Positions 1 through 7,320 of a stretch of DNA of 43,774 bases are shown here, one piece after another. The first letter of the stretch is position 1; every line of letters starts with the position of its first letter. A program made the position numbers and the translations under genes. The notes beneath the pieces are model-generated. The model was given only the letters and a program-made list of their open reading frames with translations, had not been told where the DNA came from and ran no database searches. Source of the DNA: an uncultured Oscillospiraceae bacterium (GTDB taxonomy: Bacteria > Bacillota > Clostridia > Oscillospirales > Oscillospiraceae); contig CAJTYK010000015.1 of assembly GCA_910584285.1 (NCBI GenBank), positions 1-43,774 on the forward strand. The letters are read 5' to 3'.

Positions 1-282
1 GTCACCCCCCAGCGGGGGGAGGGCTTCGACCGGGTGGCCCAGCGCATCTACCAGTACGACGAGGTGGAGTCCCTCTACCTCATGTCCGGCGGGGCCTATG
101 ACATGATCGTTACCATTTCCGGCCGCACTCTCAAGGAGGTGGCCCAGTTTGTGGGGGAGAAGCTGGCCCCCATCGAGGGCATCACTGGCACTGCCACCCA
201 CTTTATTTTGAAAAAGTACAAGGAAAAGCACCTGATCTTCCCCGTGCAGGAGGTTCAGGAGGAAAGGTTCGTGTTTGAATGA
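1..282 (+). CDS. Lrp/AsnC family regulator, C-terminal part (cut by window edge)
   Basis: The open frame runs in from base 1, so the N-terminal helix-turn-helix lies outside the window and only the C-terminal RAM (ACT-like) ligand-binding domain is seen. The visible part has the pattern of an Lrp effector domain: an early YLMSGGAYDMIVTISG strand-turn-strand, a helix ending in FVGEKLAPIEGI, and a TATHFILKKYK strand. In this family the RAM domain binds amino acids and drives oligomerisation. It overlaps the following aminotransferase by ATGA (279-282), so the two are translationally coupled; the regulator may respond to an amino acid handled by that enzyme. An internal GTG at 34 is not a real start. 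Confidence 0.85.
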   Translation, partial: VTPQRGEGFDRVAQRIYQYDEVESLYLMSGGAYDMIVTISGRTLKEVAQFVGEKLAPIEGITGTATHFILKKYKEKHLIFPVQEVQEERFVFE

Positions 283-1445
283 TGGACTACAGCAGGATCA
301 TGTGCCGCCGGGTGCAGGATATTCACCCCTCCGGCATCCGGAAATATTTTGATCTGTTACAGGGCATGGAGGGAGGCATCTCCCTGGGCATCGGGGAGCC
401 CGACTTCCCCACCCCCTGGCACATCCGGGACGCGGGCATTTTCTCCCTGGAAAAGGGCTTCACCAAGTACACCCCCAACGCGGGCCTGTCCGATCTGCGC
501 GCCGCCATCTCCCGGTATCTGAAGCGCCGCTTCGACCTGAACTACGCCCCCGTAGGCCAGATCCTGGTGACGGTGGGGGGCAGCGAGGGCCTGGATCTCA
601 CCTTCCGGGCCCTGCTGGAGCCGGGGGACGAGGTGATCATCCCCACCCCCTCCTTCGTGTGCTACGGCCCCCTGGTGTCCATGGCCCACGGCGTACCTGT
701 GCTGGTGGAGACCAAGGCCGAGCACCAGTTCCGCCTCACCGCCGACGAGCTGCGCTCCGCGATTACGCCCAGAACCAAGGCTCTGGTGCTCCCCTTCCCC
801 TGCAACCCCACCGGCGGCGTCATGGCCCGGGCCGATCTGGAGGCGCTGGCTGACGTGCTCCGGGGCACTGATATCATGGTGATCTCCGACGAGATCTACG
901 CCGAGCTCACCTACGGCGGACGGCACGTGTCCATGGCCAACCTGCCGGATATGGTGGAGCGCACCGTGGTGGTGAACGGCTTCTCCAAGGCGTACTCCAT
1001 GACGGGCTGGCGGCTGGGCTACGTGTGCGGCCCCAAGCCCCTGATCTCCGCCATGACCAAGCTGCACCAGTACGGCATCATGTCCGCCCCCACCACCAGC
1101 CAGTACGCCGCCATCGAGGCCCTGGATCACGGGGACGGCGACATCGACGCCATGCGGGACGAGTACGACGGCCGCCGCCGGTTCCTGGTGGACGGCTTCC
1201 GCAAGCTGGGGCTTTCCTGCTTTGAGCCCCTGGGCGCGTTCTACACCTTCCCCTGCATCCAGTCCACCGGCCTTTCCAGCGAGGAATTCTGCGACCGGTT
1301 CCTGGCGGCGGAAAAGGTGGCAGTCATACCCGGCTCCGCCTTCGGCCCCGGCGGGGAGGGCTACGTCCGGGCCACTTACGCCGCCTCCATGCGGGATCTG
1401 GCCGAGGCGCTGAATCGGCTGGAGCGGTTCCTGAAAACCCTGTAA
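279..1445 (+). CDS. PLP-dependent aminotransferase, class I/II (AAT fold)
   Basis: A 388-residue cytosolic aminotransferase of the aspartate/aromatic subgroup (fold type I). The PLP-binding lysine is visible in GFSKAYSMTGWR (about K237). FPCNPTGG carries the cofactor/substrate-contacting Asn, SDEIYAELTY the Asp and Tyr that contact PLP, and the conserved C-terminal Arg is in GYVRATYA. The length is normal. Two ATG codons lie side by side at 279 and 282; the first overlaps the stop of the Lrp gene. The Lrp-aminotransferase pair is common in Clostridia. Substrate cannot be read from sequence; aspartate, aromatic amino acids or alanine are the usual options. Confidence 0.93.
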   Translation: MMDYSRIMCRRVQDIHPSGIRKYFDLLQGMEGGISLGIGEPDFPTPWHIRDAGIFSLEKGFTKYTPNAGLSDLRAAISRYLKRRFDLNYAPVGQILVTVGGSEGLDLTFRALLEPGDEVIIPTPSFVCYGPLVSMAHGVPVLVETKAEHQFRLTADELRSAITPRTKALVLPFPCNPTGGVMARADLEALADVLRGTDIMVISDEIYAELTYGGRHVSMANLPDMVERTVVVNGFSKAYSMTGWRLGYVCGPKPLISAMTKLHQYGIMSAPTTSQYAAIEALDHGDGDIDAMRDEYDGRRRFLVDGFRKLGLSCFEPLGAFYTFPCIQSTGLSSEEFCDRFLAAEKVAVIPGSAFGPGGEGYVRATYAASMRDLAEALNRLERFLKTL

Positions 1446-1468
1446 CGTCCAAGGAAAGGAAGATCGCC

Positions 1469-2068
1469 ATGAACATCGTCTGTTTGGATATGGAGGGCGT
1501 CCTGGTGCCCGAGATCTGGATCGCCTTCTCCCAGGCCAGCGGCATCCCGGAGCTGCGCCGCACCACCCGGGATGAGCCCGACTACGACAAGCTCATGCGC
1601 TGGCGGCTGGGCATTTTGAAGGAACACGGCCTGGGCCTGCCCGAAATCCAGGCCACCATCGCCACAATCGACCCCCTTCCCGGTGCGAAGGAGTTCCTGG
1701 ACGAGCTGCGCACCCTGACCCAGGTGGTGATCCTCTCCGACACCTTTGAGCAGTTCGCTAAGCCCCTCATGGCCAAGCTGAATTGGCCTACCCTGTTCTG
1801 CAACACGTTGGAAGTGGCGGACAGTGGCGAGATCACCGGCTACAAAATGCGCTGCGCCAAGTCCAAGCTCACCACGGTGAAGGCTCTCCAGTCCTGCGGC
1901 TTTGAGACGATTGCTGCCGGGGACAGCTTCAATGATCTTGCCATGATCCAGGCGGGCAAGGCGGGCTTCCTGTTCAAGTCCACTGACCAGATCAAGGCCG
2001 ATTACCCGGACATACCCGCCTTTGAGGAGTTTGAGGATCTGCTCAACGCCATCAAGGCCGCCCTGTAG
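1469..2068 (+). CDS. thrH: ThrH-like HAD phosphatase/phosphotransferase
   Basis: A 199-residue HAD-superfamily enzyme matching ThrH, which in studied cases dephosphorylates phosphoserine and can transfer that phosphate to homoserine. Motif I is CLDMEGVLVPE, with nucleophile D7 and the family-specific Glu in place of the second Asp. Motif II is ILSDTFEQF, the conserved Lys lies near KMRCAKSK, and motif III is AAGDSFNDLAM. The ribosome binding site aaggaaagga sits 6-10 nt before ATG 1469. The gene follows the aminotransferase by 23 nt, probably in the same transcript. Its stop codon TAG (2066-2068) is the first part of a dispersed palindrome, GTAGGGGCG, so the 3' end appears shaped by that repeat. 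Confidence 0.88.
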   Translation: MNIVCLDMEGVLVPEIWIAFSQASGIPELRRTTRDEPDYDKLMRWRLGILKEHGLGLPEIQATIATIDPLPGAKEFLDELRTLTQVVILSDTFEQFAKPLMAKLNWPTLFCNTLEVADSGEITGYKMRCAKSKLTTVKALQSCGFETIAAGDSFNDLAMIQAGKAGFLFKSTDQIKADYPDIPAFEEFEDLLNAIKAAL

Positions 2069-2087
2069 GGGCGCACAGTGCGCCCCT
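2065..2087. repeat. Dispersed GTAGGGGCG palindrome; supplies the thrH stop codon
   Basis: AGGGGCGCAC and GTGCGCCCCT form perfect 10-bp arms around a single A (2067-2087). Related GTAGGGGCG units occur at 22525-22599 and, degenerate, at about 9141-9156, 9289-9309 and 34039-34066. The TAG stop of thrH lies inside the unit. Confidence 0.75.
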
Positions 2088-2120
2088 CCCCCCTTCTTCC
2101 GCCTGAAAAGAGGTATGAAT

Positions 2121-3410
2121 ATGGATGCTTCCTTTGACAACCTCCCCTTCCGCCCCGCCGACATCCTGCTGCCCCAGGACTGTGACTACGACAAGTGGGC
2201 CGTGGTGGCCTGCGATCAGTACACCTCCCAGCCTGAATACTGGCAGCGGGTGGAGGAGCGGGTGGGCCGAGCCCCCTCCGCCCTGCGGCTCATTCTGCCC
2301 GAGAGCAGCCTGGACGGCCCCCAGGTGGAGATGGACATCATGGACATCAACGCCACCATGGCCCGGTACGTCCGGGAGGGCCGGTTCAAGACGTTGGCGG
2401 GGGCCATGATCTACGTGGAGCGCACCCTGGACAACGGCAGAGTGCGCCGAGGGCTGGTGGGCATGGCGGATCTCAAATGCTACGACTATGAACCGGGCTC
2501 CGACGCCCTGATCCGGGCCACCGAGGGGGTGGTCATGCCCCGCATACCGCCCCGGGTGGCGGTGCGGAAAAACGCCCCCATCGAGCTGCCCCACGCCATG
2601 CTGCTCACCGACGACCCAGACCGCACCGTCATTGAGCCCCTGGCCGCCCAGACCGCCGATATGGAGCTGCTGTACGACTTCGACCTGATGGAGCGGGGCG
2701 GCCACCTGAAGGGCTGGCTGCTGGGGGAGGCGCAGCTGGCCCAGGTGGCCGGGGCGCTGTCCGCCCTGGCGGATCCCGCCGCCTTTAACGCCCGGTACGG
2801 CGCGGAACACCAGCCCGTCATGCTGTTTGCCGTAGGGGACGGCAATCACTCCCTGGCCACCGCCAAGGAGTGCTACGAGCGGCAGAAGCGGCTTAATCCA
2901 CCGGAAAAGTGGGACTCCCTCCCCGCCCGGTTCGCCCTGTGCGAGCTGGTGAACCTCCACGATGACAGCCTAACGTTTGCGCCCATCCACCGGGTGGTGT
3001 TCCACACCGAGCCGGACGCCCTGCTGGACGCCCTGATCCGGGCCTTTCCCGGCGCCCGCCGGGGGGCGGGGGCGATGGAGGACGGCCTGCCCTTGCGGTA
3101 CGTGTCCGCCGGGGGCGAGGGCGTGATCACCCTGCCCAAATCCGCCGCCCAACTGCCTGTGGGAGCCCTCCAGGGCTTCCTGGACGACTACCTGATGGCC
3201 CACAGGGGCCGGGTGGACTACATCCACGGGGAGGACGTGGCCCGGGAGTTCGCCGCCCGTCCTGGCAACGTGGCCTTTCTCCTGCCCCCCATGGACAAGC
3301 GGGAGCTGTTCCCCACCGTGATCCACGAGGGGGCCCTGCCCCGCAAGACCTTCTCCATGGGAGAGCCCCACGACAAGCGGTTCTACCTGGAGGCCCGGAA
3401 GATCCGCTGA
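2121..3410 (+). CDS. DUF1015 family protein
   Basis: A 429-residue cytosolic protein of the DUF1015 family. Typical blocks are DKWAVVACDQYTSQPEYW near the N-terminus, FAVGDGNHSLATAKECYE in the middle, YIHGEDVAREFA, and FLLPPMDKRELFPTVIHEG near the end. The start is set at ATG 2121 because agagg (2109-2113) is spaced 7 nt from it; ATG 2115 is too close and the longer open frame upstream runs back into thrH. From memory, some DUF1015 members have been reported to have serine kinase activity, which would fit a neighbour such as ThrH; this is unverified here. No membrane segment is seen. Confidence 0.85.
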   Translation: MDASFDNLPFRPADILLPQDCDYDKWAVVACDQYTSQPEYWQRVEERVGRAPSALRLILPESSLDGPQVEMDIMDINATMARYVREGRFKTLAGAMIYVERTLDNGRVRRGLVGMADLKCYDYEPGSDALIRATEGVVMPRIPPRVAVRKNAPIELPHAMLLTDDPDRTVIEPLAAQTADMELLYDFDLMERGGHLKGWLLGEAQLAQVAGALSALADPAAFNARYGAEHQPVMLFAVGDGNHSLATAKECYERQKRLNPPEKWDSLPARFALCELVNLHDDSLTFAPIHRVVFHTEPDALLDALIRAFPGARRGAGAMEDGLPLRYVSAGGEGVITLPKSAAQLPVGALQGFLDDYLMAHRGRVDYIHGEDVAREFAARPGNVAFLLPPMDKRELFPTVIHEGALPRKTFSMGEPHDKRFYLEARKIR

Positions 3411-3424
3411 ACTCCGCGTCTCCC

Positions 3425-3467
3425 GCCCCCCGTCTCCGGCGCGGCTTCTGCCCGGACGCCGGGGGGC
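3425..3467 (+). terminator. GC-rich stem-loop after DUF1015 gene
   Basis: GCCCCCCG (3425-3432) pairs with CGGGGGGC (3460-3467), with an inner CCGG/CCGG stem. There is no clear T-tract, so terminator function is uncertain. Confidence 0.4.
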
Positions 3468-3490
3468 GCGGCTGTTCACAAATTATTAAA

Positions 3491-3519
3491 TGGACTTTTT
3501 TCCCGGGTTGTGCTAAACT
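3491..3519 (+). promoter_or_regulatory. Candidate sigma-A promoter for the TagA-type gene
   Basis: TGGACT (3491-3496), 17-nt spacer, then TAAACT (3514-3519) with an extended TG at 3511-3512. It lies in an AT-rich stretch about 36 nt upstream of the gene start. Confidence 0.4.
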
Positions 3520-3555
3520 GTATAAGATTATTGACGGAACACAGGAGGGATGGCC

Positions 3556-4278
3556 GTGCGGGTAGACGTGCTGGGCGTGGCCTTTGACAATGTGACACTG
3601 GACGAGGCGGTGGAGCAGGCCATGGCCCTGCTGGCGGAGGACGGCCCCCACCTGGCCGCCACCCCCAACCCGGAGATCGTCCAGTGCGCCGGGAAAGATC
3701 CCGAGTACGCCCAAATCCTGGCGGACGCCGATCTGGTCATACCCGACGGGATCGGCATCATCCACGCCGCCAAAATCCTGGGCCGCCCCCTGAAGGGCCG
3801 GGTGCCCGGCATCGACTTCGCCGCCGCCCTCATGGCGAGGATGGCGGAGACGGGGAAGCGGCTGTTTCTGCTGGGGGCCGCCCCCGGCGTGGCGGAGCAG
3901 GCCGCCGCTAACCTCCAGGCCGCCCACCCCGGGCTTGTGATCTGTGGCACCCACGACGGCTACTTTAAAGAGGACGGCCCGGTGGTGCAGAAGATCCGGG
4001 CCGCCCGGGCGGACGTGGTGTTCGTGTGCCTGGGCTTCCCCAAGCAGGAGAAGTGGATCGCCGCCCACGGGAAAGAGACGGGGGCCCGGCTGCTCATCGG
4101 CCTGGGCGGCTCGCTGGACGTGTTCGCCGGCAAGGTGGAGCGTGCCCCGGAGCAGTTCCAGAAGCTGGGGCTGGAGTGGCTCTACCGGCTGATGAAGCAG
4201 CCTTCCCGGGCGGGCCGGATGGCCAAGCTGCCTTTGTTCCTGGCGTCGGCGGCGGGGGCGCGAATCCGCGGGAAATAG
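3556..4278 (+). CDS. WecG/TagA/CpsF family glycosyltransferase
   Basis: A 240-residue glycosyltransferase of the WecG/TagA family (GT26). Family blocks are VLGVAFDNVTLDEAV, TPNPEIVQCA, DLVIPDGIGIIHAAKILG, RVPGIDFA, LFLLGAAPGVAE and VCLGFPKQEKWIA. TagA/TarA-type members add N-acetylmannosamine to undecaprenyl-PP-GlcNAc, the first committed step of wall teichoic acid linkage-unit synthesis, peripherally at the membrane. The start is taken at GTG 3556 because aggagg (3543-3548) is 7 nt upstream; ATG 3550 would be only 1 nt away, and the MRVDVLGV start matches the family. No other teichoic acid genes flank it here, although an LtaS-like gene lies at 20.3 kb. Confidence 0.9.
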   Translation: MRVDVLGVAFDNVTLDEAVEQAMALLAEDGPHLAATPNPEIVQCAGKDPEYAQILADADLVIPDGIGIIHAAKILGRPLKGRVPGIDFAAALMARMAETGKRLFLLGAAPGVAEQAAANLQAAHPGLVICGTHDGYFKEDGPVVQKIRAARADVVFVCLGFPKQEKWIAAHGKETGARLLIGLGGSLDVFAGKVERAPEQFQKLGLEWLYRLMKQPSRAGRMAKLPLFLASAAGARIRGK

Positions 4279-4318
4279 ACTTTTATAAGATGATATCATG
4301 TGGAGAGGTGGAACCGGA

Positions 4319-4876
4319 ATGGTTTATATTCTGCTGGGCGAAGGCTTTGAGGAGGCCGAGGCCCTGGTGACGGCGGACGTGCTGCGCCGCGCCGACGTGG
4401 CCGTGGCCCTGACGGGCATCGGCGGGGACTTTGTCACCGGATCTCACGGCATCACGGTGAAGGCCGACCTGTCCGTGGAGAGCGTCACGCTGGAAGCGGG
4501 CGACATGGTGGTACTCCCCGGCGGCATGGGGGGCGTGGCCTCCATGGAGAGCAGCGCCGACGCCATGGCCCTGATCCGCCAGGCGGCGGGCGATCCCGAG
4601 ATCTGGCTGGCCGCCATCTGCGCCGCCCCCACCCTGCTGGCCCGGGCGGGCCTGCTGCCCAAGGGCGTGCCCTGTGTGTGCTACCCGGGCATGGAGGGGG
4701 AGCTGGCTCAGGCCGGCGCCGTCCCCCAGATGGACGAGGCGGTGGTGGTTCAGGGCAAGCTGATCACCAGTCAGGCCCCCGGCACCGCCTTCGACTTTGC
4801 CCTGGCCCTGGCGGAACAGCTGGCGGGCTTCCCCACCGCCTGCCGCCTTCACACCGACCTGCACTACGGCGCATGA
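4319..4876 (+). CDS. DJ-1/PfpI family protein
   Basis: A 185-residue single-domain DJ-1/ThiJ/PfpI protein. The conserved Glu is in GFEEAEA (residues about 9-15) and the nucleophile-elbow Cys in AAICAAPTLL. Close homologues include deglycase/glyoxalase-like and stress proteins, so a precise reaction cannot be assigned. The start at ATG 4319 is favoured by gagaggtgg (4303-4311) 7 nt upstream; an earlier ATG at 4298 has no such site. It overlaps the next gene by ATGA (4873-4876), giving translational coupling to the cyclo-ligase. Confidence 0.88.
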   Translation: MVYILLGEGFEEAEALVTADVLRRADVAVALTGIGGDFVTGSHGITVKADLSVESVTLEAGDMVVLPGGMGGVASMESSADAMALIRQAAGDPEIWLAAICAAPTLLARAGLLPKGVPCVCYPGMEGELAQAGAVPQMDEAVVVQGKLITSQAPGTAFDFALALAEQLAGFPTACRLHTDLHYGA

Positions 4877-5400
4877 CGGTCAAGGAACGCAAGGAGGAGC
4901 TGCGCCGCCACGCCGCCGCCCTGCCCCAGGTGGAGGCGGAGGCGCTGTTTGAACGGTTCCTGGCCCTCCCCCAGGTGGAGACGGCCCGCACCGTGATGGC
5001 CTTTTACGGCACCGGCCGGGAGCCGGACACCGTGCCCCTCATCCGGGCCCTGCTGGAGCGGGGCAAGCGGGTGGCTCTGCCGGTGGTGCTCCCCCACCGG
5101 GGGATGGAGGCCCGGCAGGTGTTGGAGCTGGATCGGCTTGTCCCCAACCGGTTTGGCATCCCTGAGCCGGATCAGGACTGCCCCGTCATCCCCAAGGGGG
5201 AAATTGAGACGGCGCTGATCCCCCACCTCATGTGCGACCGGGAGGGCTACCGCCTGGGCTGGGGCGGGGGCTATTACGACCGCTGGCTGGTGGATTTCCC
5301 CGGCTTTACGGTGTGCGTGTGCCGCCCCGGCCGGCTGGTGGAGCATATGCCCCGGGAGGAATTTGATGTGCCAGTGAAGCTCGTCCTGATTGAGGAATAA
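4873..5400 (+). CDS. 5-formyltetrahydrofolate cyclo-ligase
   Basis: A 175-residue enzyme that converts 5-formyl-THF to 5,10-methenyl-THF with ATP in cytosolic one-carbon metabolism. It shows the N-terminal KERKEELRR helix, the FYGTGREPDT segment, and the family hallmark GWGGGYYDRWL near the C-terminus. The start is ATG 4873, overlapping the DJ-1 stop; the open frame extends far upstream but that part is antisense-like GC-rich filler. The length is normal for the family. A clear hairpin follows at 5405-5428. Confidence 0.92.
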   Translation: MTVKERKEELRRHAAALPQVEAEALFERFLALPQVETARTVMAFYGTGREPDTVPLIRALLERGKRVALPVVLPHRGMEARQVLELDRLVPNRFGIPEPDQDCPVIPKGEIETALIPHLMCDREGYRLGWGGGYYDRWLVDFPGFTVCVCRPGRLVEHMPREEFDVPVKLVLIEE

Positions 5401-5404
5401 CGGG

Positions 5405-5428
5405 GGCGGAGGGCTTGCGCCCTCCGCC
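5405..5428 (+). terminator. Stem-loop terminator after the cyclo-ligase gene
   Basis: A perfect 10-bp stem GGCGGAGGGC / GCCCTCCGCC with a TTGC loop begins 4 nt after the stop codon. The tail (TGTTGGG) is only partly T-rich. Confidence 0.6.
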
Positions 5429-5482
5429 TGTTGGGTATGAATTAGCAGCAGTTTTCGCGCTTCGCCTGTTCGCGTCGCGGTT

Positions 5483-5556
5483 CTAAGCTCTCCGACTTCG
5501 CAAAAACCCGCCGGGGCCTGCGGCCCCTCTGGGGTTTCGCTCCGCTCCGAGCTTAG
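5483..5556. repeat. Nested inverted-repeat structure
   Basis: Three nested complementary pairs fold one 74-nt segment: CTAAGCTC (5483-5490) with GAGCTTAG (5549-5556), AAACCC (5504-5509) with GGGTTT (5532-5537), and GGGGCC (5513-5518) with GGCCCC (5522-5527). It lies at the 3' side of the Cys-rich gene on the minus strand and downstream of the cyclo-ligase on the plus strand. It could be a bidirectional terminator or a mobile palindromic element. Confidence 0.6.
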
Positions 5557-5575
5557 CCCCGCGGCTCACGACGGC

Positions 5576-5788
5576 TCAGCAGCAACCGTCGTTGCAGCCG
5601 CAGTTGTTGTTGCAGCCGCAGCCACAGCCACAGCCGTTGTTGCCGTTGTTCCCGCAGCAGCAGCAGCAGCAACCGTTGTTGTTGCCGCCCCAGCTGTTCC
5701 CACCGCCGCAGCAGCAGCACAGCAGCAGAATCAGGATGATGATCCACCAGCAGCCCCCGCCGAAACCACCATTGTTACCACAACACAT
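5576..5788 (-). CDS. Extremely Cys/Gly/Asn-rich small membrane protein
   Basis: A 70-residue protein with 21 Cys, 20 Gly and 14 Asn. Order: a short CCGNNGGFGGGC head, one hydrophobic segment WWIIILILLL (residues 14-23), then a tail made of runs of 4 and 6 consecutive Cys, GNN units and alternating CG. A good ribosome binding site, gaggtgac, lies about 5 nt before the ATG (5788), supporting translation on this strand; the opposite strand gives only a Gln/Pro/Leu-rich shadow. The Gly-rich head followed by one membrane segment recalls YjcZ-type sporulation proteins, but that is resemblance of layout only. Function unknown; metal binding or a disulfide-cross-linked coat role are possibilities. 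Confidence 0.72.
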   Translation of the reverse strand: MCCGNNGGFGGGCWWIIILILLLCCCCGGGNSWGGNNNGCCCCCCGNNGNNGCGCGCGCNNNCGCNDGCC

Positions 5789-5803
5789 GATTTTGTCACC
5801 TCA

Positions 5804-5929
5804 CTGAAGATTTGTCCGGTCTCGGAGACCGGCCCCGACACCGCCGCCCCCGGCGGCGCCGGGGGCGGGCCCCGTACACCTGAAACTTGCCCGGTCTCGG
5901 AGACCGGCTCGGACGCCGGGTGTCCCGGC
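5804..5929. repeat. Two copies of a palindrome-plus-hairpin unit
   Basis: CCGGTCTCGGAGACCGG occurs at 5816-5832 and 5891-5907, each preceded by a related CTGAA...TTG stretch (5804, 5880). Each is followed by a different GC hairpin: CCGCCCCCGGC/GCCGGGGGCGG at 5844-5868, and GCCGGG/CCCGGC at 5915-5929. The gap 5789-6084 lies between the Cys-rich gene (minus) and mltG (plus). From 5930 to 6084 I see nothing beyond the mltG ribosome binding site. Confidence 0.7.
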
Positions 5930-6084
5930 GCCGGAGCGGATCCTCGAAACCCACGGGCGCGGCTGCCGGTTTGGCTTCCGTTCCCGTTTCTGGGTCATAC
6001 TATGCGGTGGGCGGGAAAGGGGTTCCCGCCGCCCCAACCCCGGTTTTCTCCGGGCCATCCCATCCTATGCAAGGAGTGAAGCAA

Positions 6085-7320
6085 ATGGCAGAAGGCAGAC
6101 GCGCCGCCCCCCGGGGGTCAGGCGACCGCAGCCGCTCCCAGAGCAGCCGGGAGCGCTATGACTATGACCGCCCCGAGCGGGGCCAGAGCAGCCAGTCCCC
6201 CTCCCAGCGCCGCCCCCGGCGCTCCTCCCGGCTGAAGCGCAGCGCCGGCGCCCGGGTGGCCGGGGCCTTTTTGTACGTGCTGCTGGTCATCGGGCTGTCC
6301 GCCATCCTGGCCACCCTGGGCTGGGTGTGGGCCTGCGACCTGCTGGGGCTCAACAAGGAGGCCGTGTCGGTGGAGATCACCATCGACGAGGACACCCAGT
6401 TCAGCCAGGTGGTGGACACCCTGGAGGAGGAGGGCCTCATCCAGTACAAGTTCCTGTTCAAGCTCTACGCCTGGTTCTCCCACGCCGAGGACAAGATCGC
6501 CCCGGGCACCTACACCCTGGACACCGAGATGGACTACCGGGCGCTGGTGGCCAACATGGGCTCCTCCTCCACCACCCGCAAGACCATCGACCTCACCATA
6601 CCCGAGGGCTACACCATTGATCAGCTTTTCGAGCTGCTGGATAAACGGGGGGTGGCCTCGGTGGACAAGCTCCGGGATATGTCCGCCAACTGGGACTACG
6701 CCTTCGACTGGCTCAAGAGCGTCCCCCTGGGGGACTACCACCGGCTGGAGGGCTACCTGTTCCCGGACACCTACACCTTTGAGCTGGGGGAGAACCCCAA
6801 GTACGTGCTCAACAAGATGCTGGTGAACTTCGACGCCAAGATGGATCAGTATCTGGATCGCTTTGCCGGAGAGGGGGAGAACGCCCCCGCCTACTCCCTC
6901 CACGACATCGTCACCATCGCCTCCCTGATCGAGAAGGAGACGGACGGCACCAATACCGACGAGCGCAGCGACTACCGCCAGATCGCCTCCGTCATCTACA
7001 ACCGTCTGGAGCACCCGGAGGCGGAGACGGTGGGCCTGCTCCAGATCGACGCCACCCTCGTCTATCTCAACGGCGGCAGGGTGCCCACCGAGGCGGACAA
7101 GGCCATCGACTCCCCCTACAACACCTACAAATACCAGGGCCTGCCCAAGGGGCCCATCTCCAACCCGGGCATGACCTCCCTGCTGGCCGCCATGGATCCG
7201 GACAGCACCAACTACTATTTCTACGCCCTGAACCCGGAGACCAAGCAGCACGAGTACAGCCGCACCATGGCGGAGCACCAGGCCAAGCTGGACAAATTCG
7301 CCGCCGCCGGCAATGGGTAG
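6085..7320 (+). CDS. mltG: Endolytic murein transglycosylase MltG
   Basis: A 411-residue YceG/MltG-like protein that cleaves nascent glycan strands at the membrane and sets chain length. It has a long basic, Ser/Arg-rich cytosolic head (about 60 residues), one membrane segment (FLYVLLVIGLSAILATLGWVW), a LysM-like stretch (EITIDEDTQFSQVVDTLEEEGLI), then the catalytic domain with EGYLFPDTY, the catalytic Glu in IASLIEKET, LLQIDATLVYL and SPYNTYKYQGLPKGPISNPG. The start is ATG 6085 because aaggag (6071-6076) is 8 nt upstream; the open frame extends to 5887 through repeat DNA. It overlaps the U32 gene by 8 nt, as in Bacillus-type mltG clusters. Confidence 0.93.
   Translation: MAEGRRAAPRGSGDRSRSQSSRERYDYDRPERGQSSQSPSQRRPRRSSRLKRSAGARVAGAFLYVLLVIGLSAILATLGWVWACDLLGLNKEAVSVEITIDEDTQFSQVVDTLEEEGLIQYKFLFKLYAWFSHAEDKIAPGTYTLDTEMDYRALVANMGSSSTTRKTIDLTIPEGYTIDQLFELLDKRGVASVDKLRDMSANWDYAFDWLKSVPLGDYHRLEGYLFPDTYTFELGENPKYVLNKMLVNFDAKMDQYLDRFAGEGENAPAYSLHDIVTIASLIEKETDGTNTDERSDYRQIASVIYNRLEHPEAETVGLLQIDATLVYLNGGRVPTEADKAIDSPYNTYKYQGLPKGPISNPGMTSLLAAMDPDSTNYYFYALNPETKQHEYSRTMAEHQAKLDKFAAAGNG

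Noticed and set aside
357..1130. Long minus-strand ORF (257 codons) opposite the aminotransferase
   Set aside because: His/Gly/Leu-rich composition typical of the antisense of GC-rich coding DNA; no ribosome binding site or family match. The same applies to the long minus-strand ORFs at 6118-7365, 7544-8461, 21283-22584, 32991-34028 and 40481-41746.
5592..5807. Plus-strand Gln/Pro/Leu-rich ORF opposite the Cys-rich gene
   Set aside because: It has no ribosome binding site and reads the same low-complexity DNA; the minus strand has a good ribosome binding site, a membrane helix and a coherent layout.
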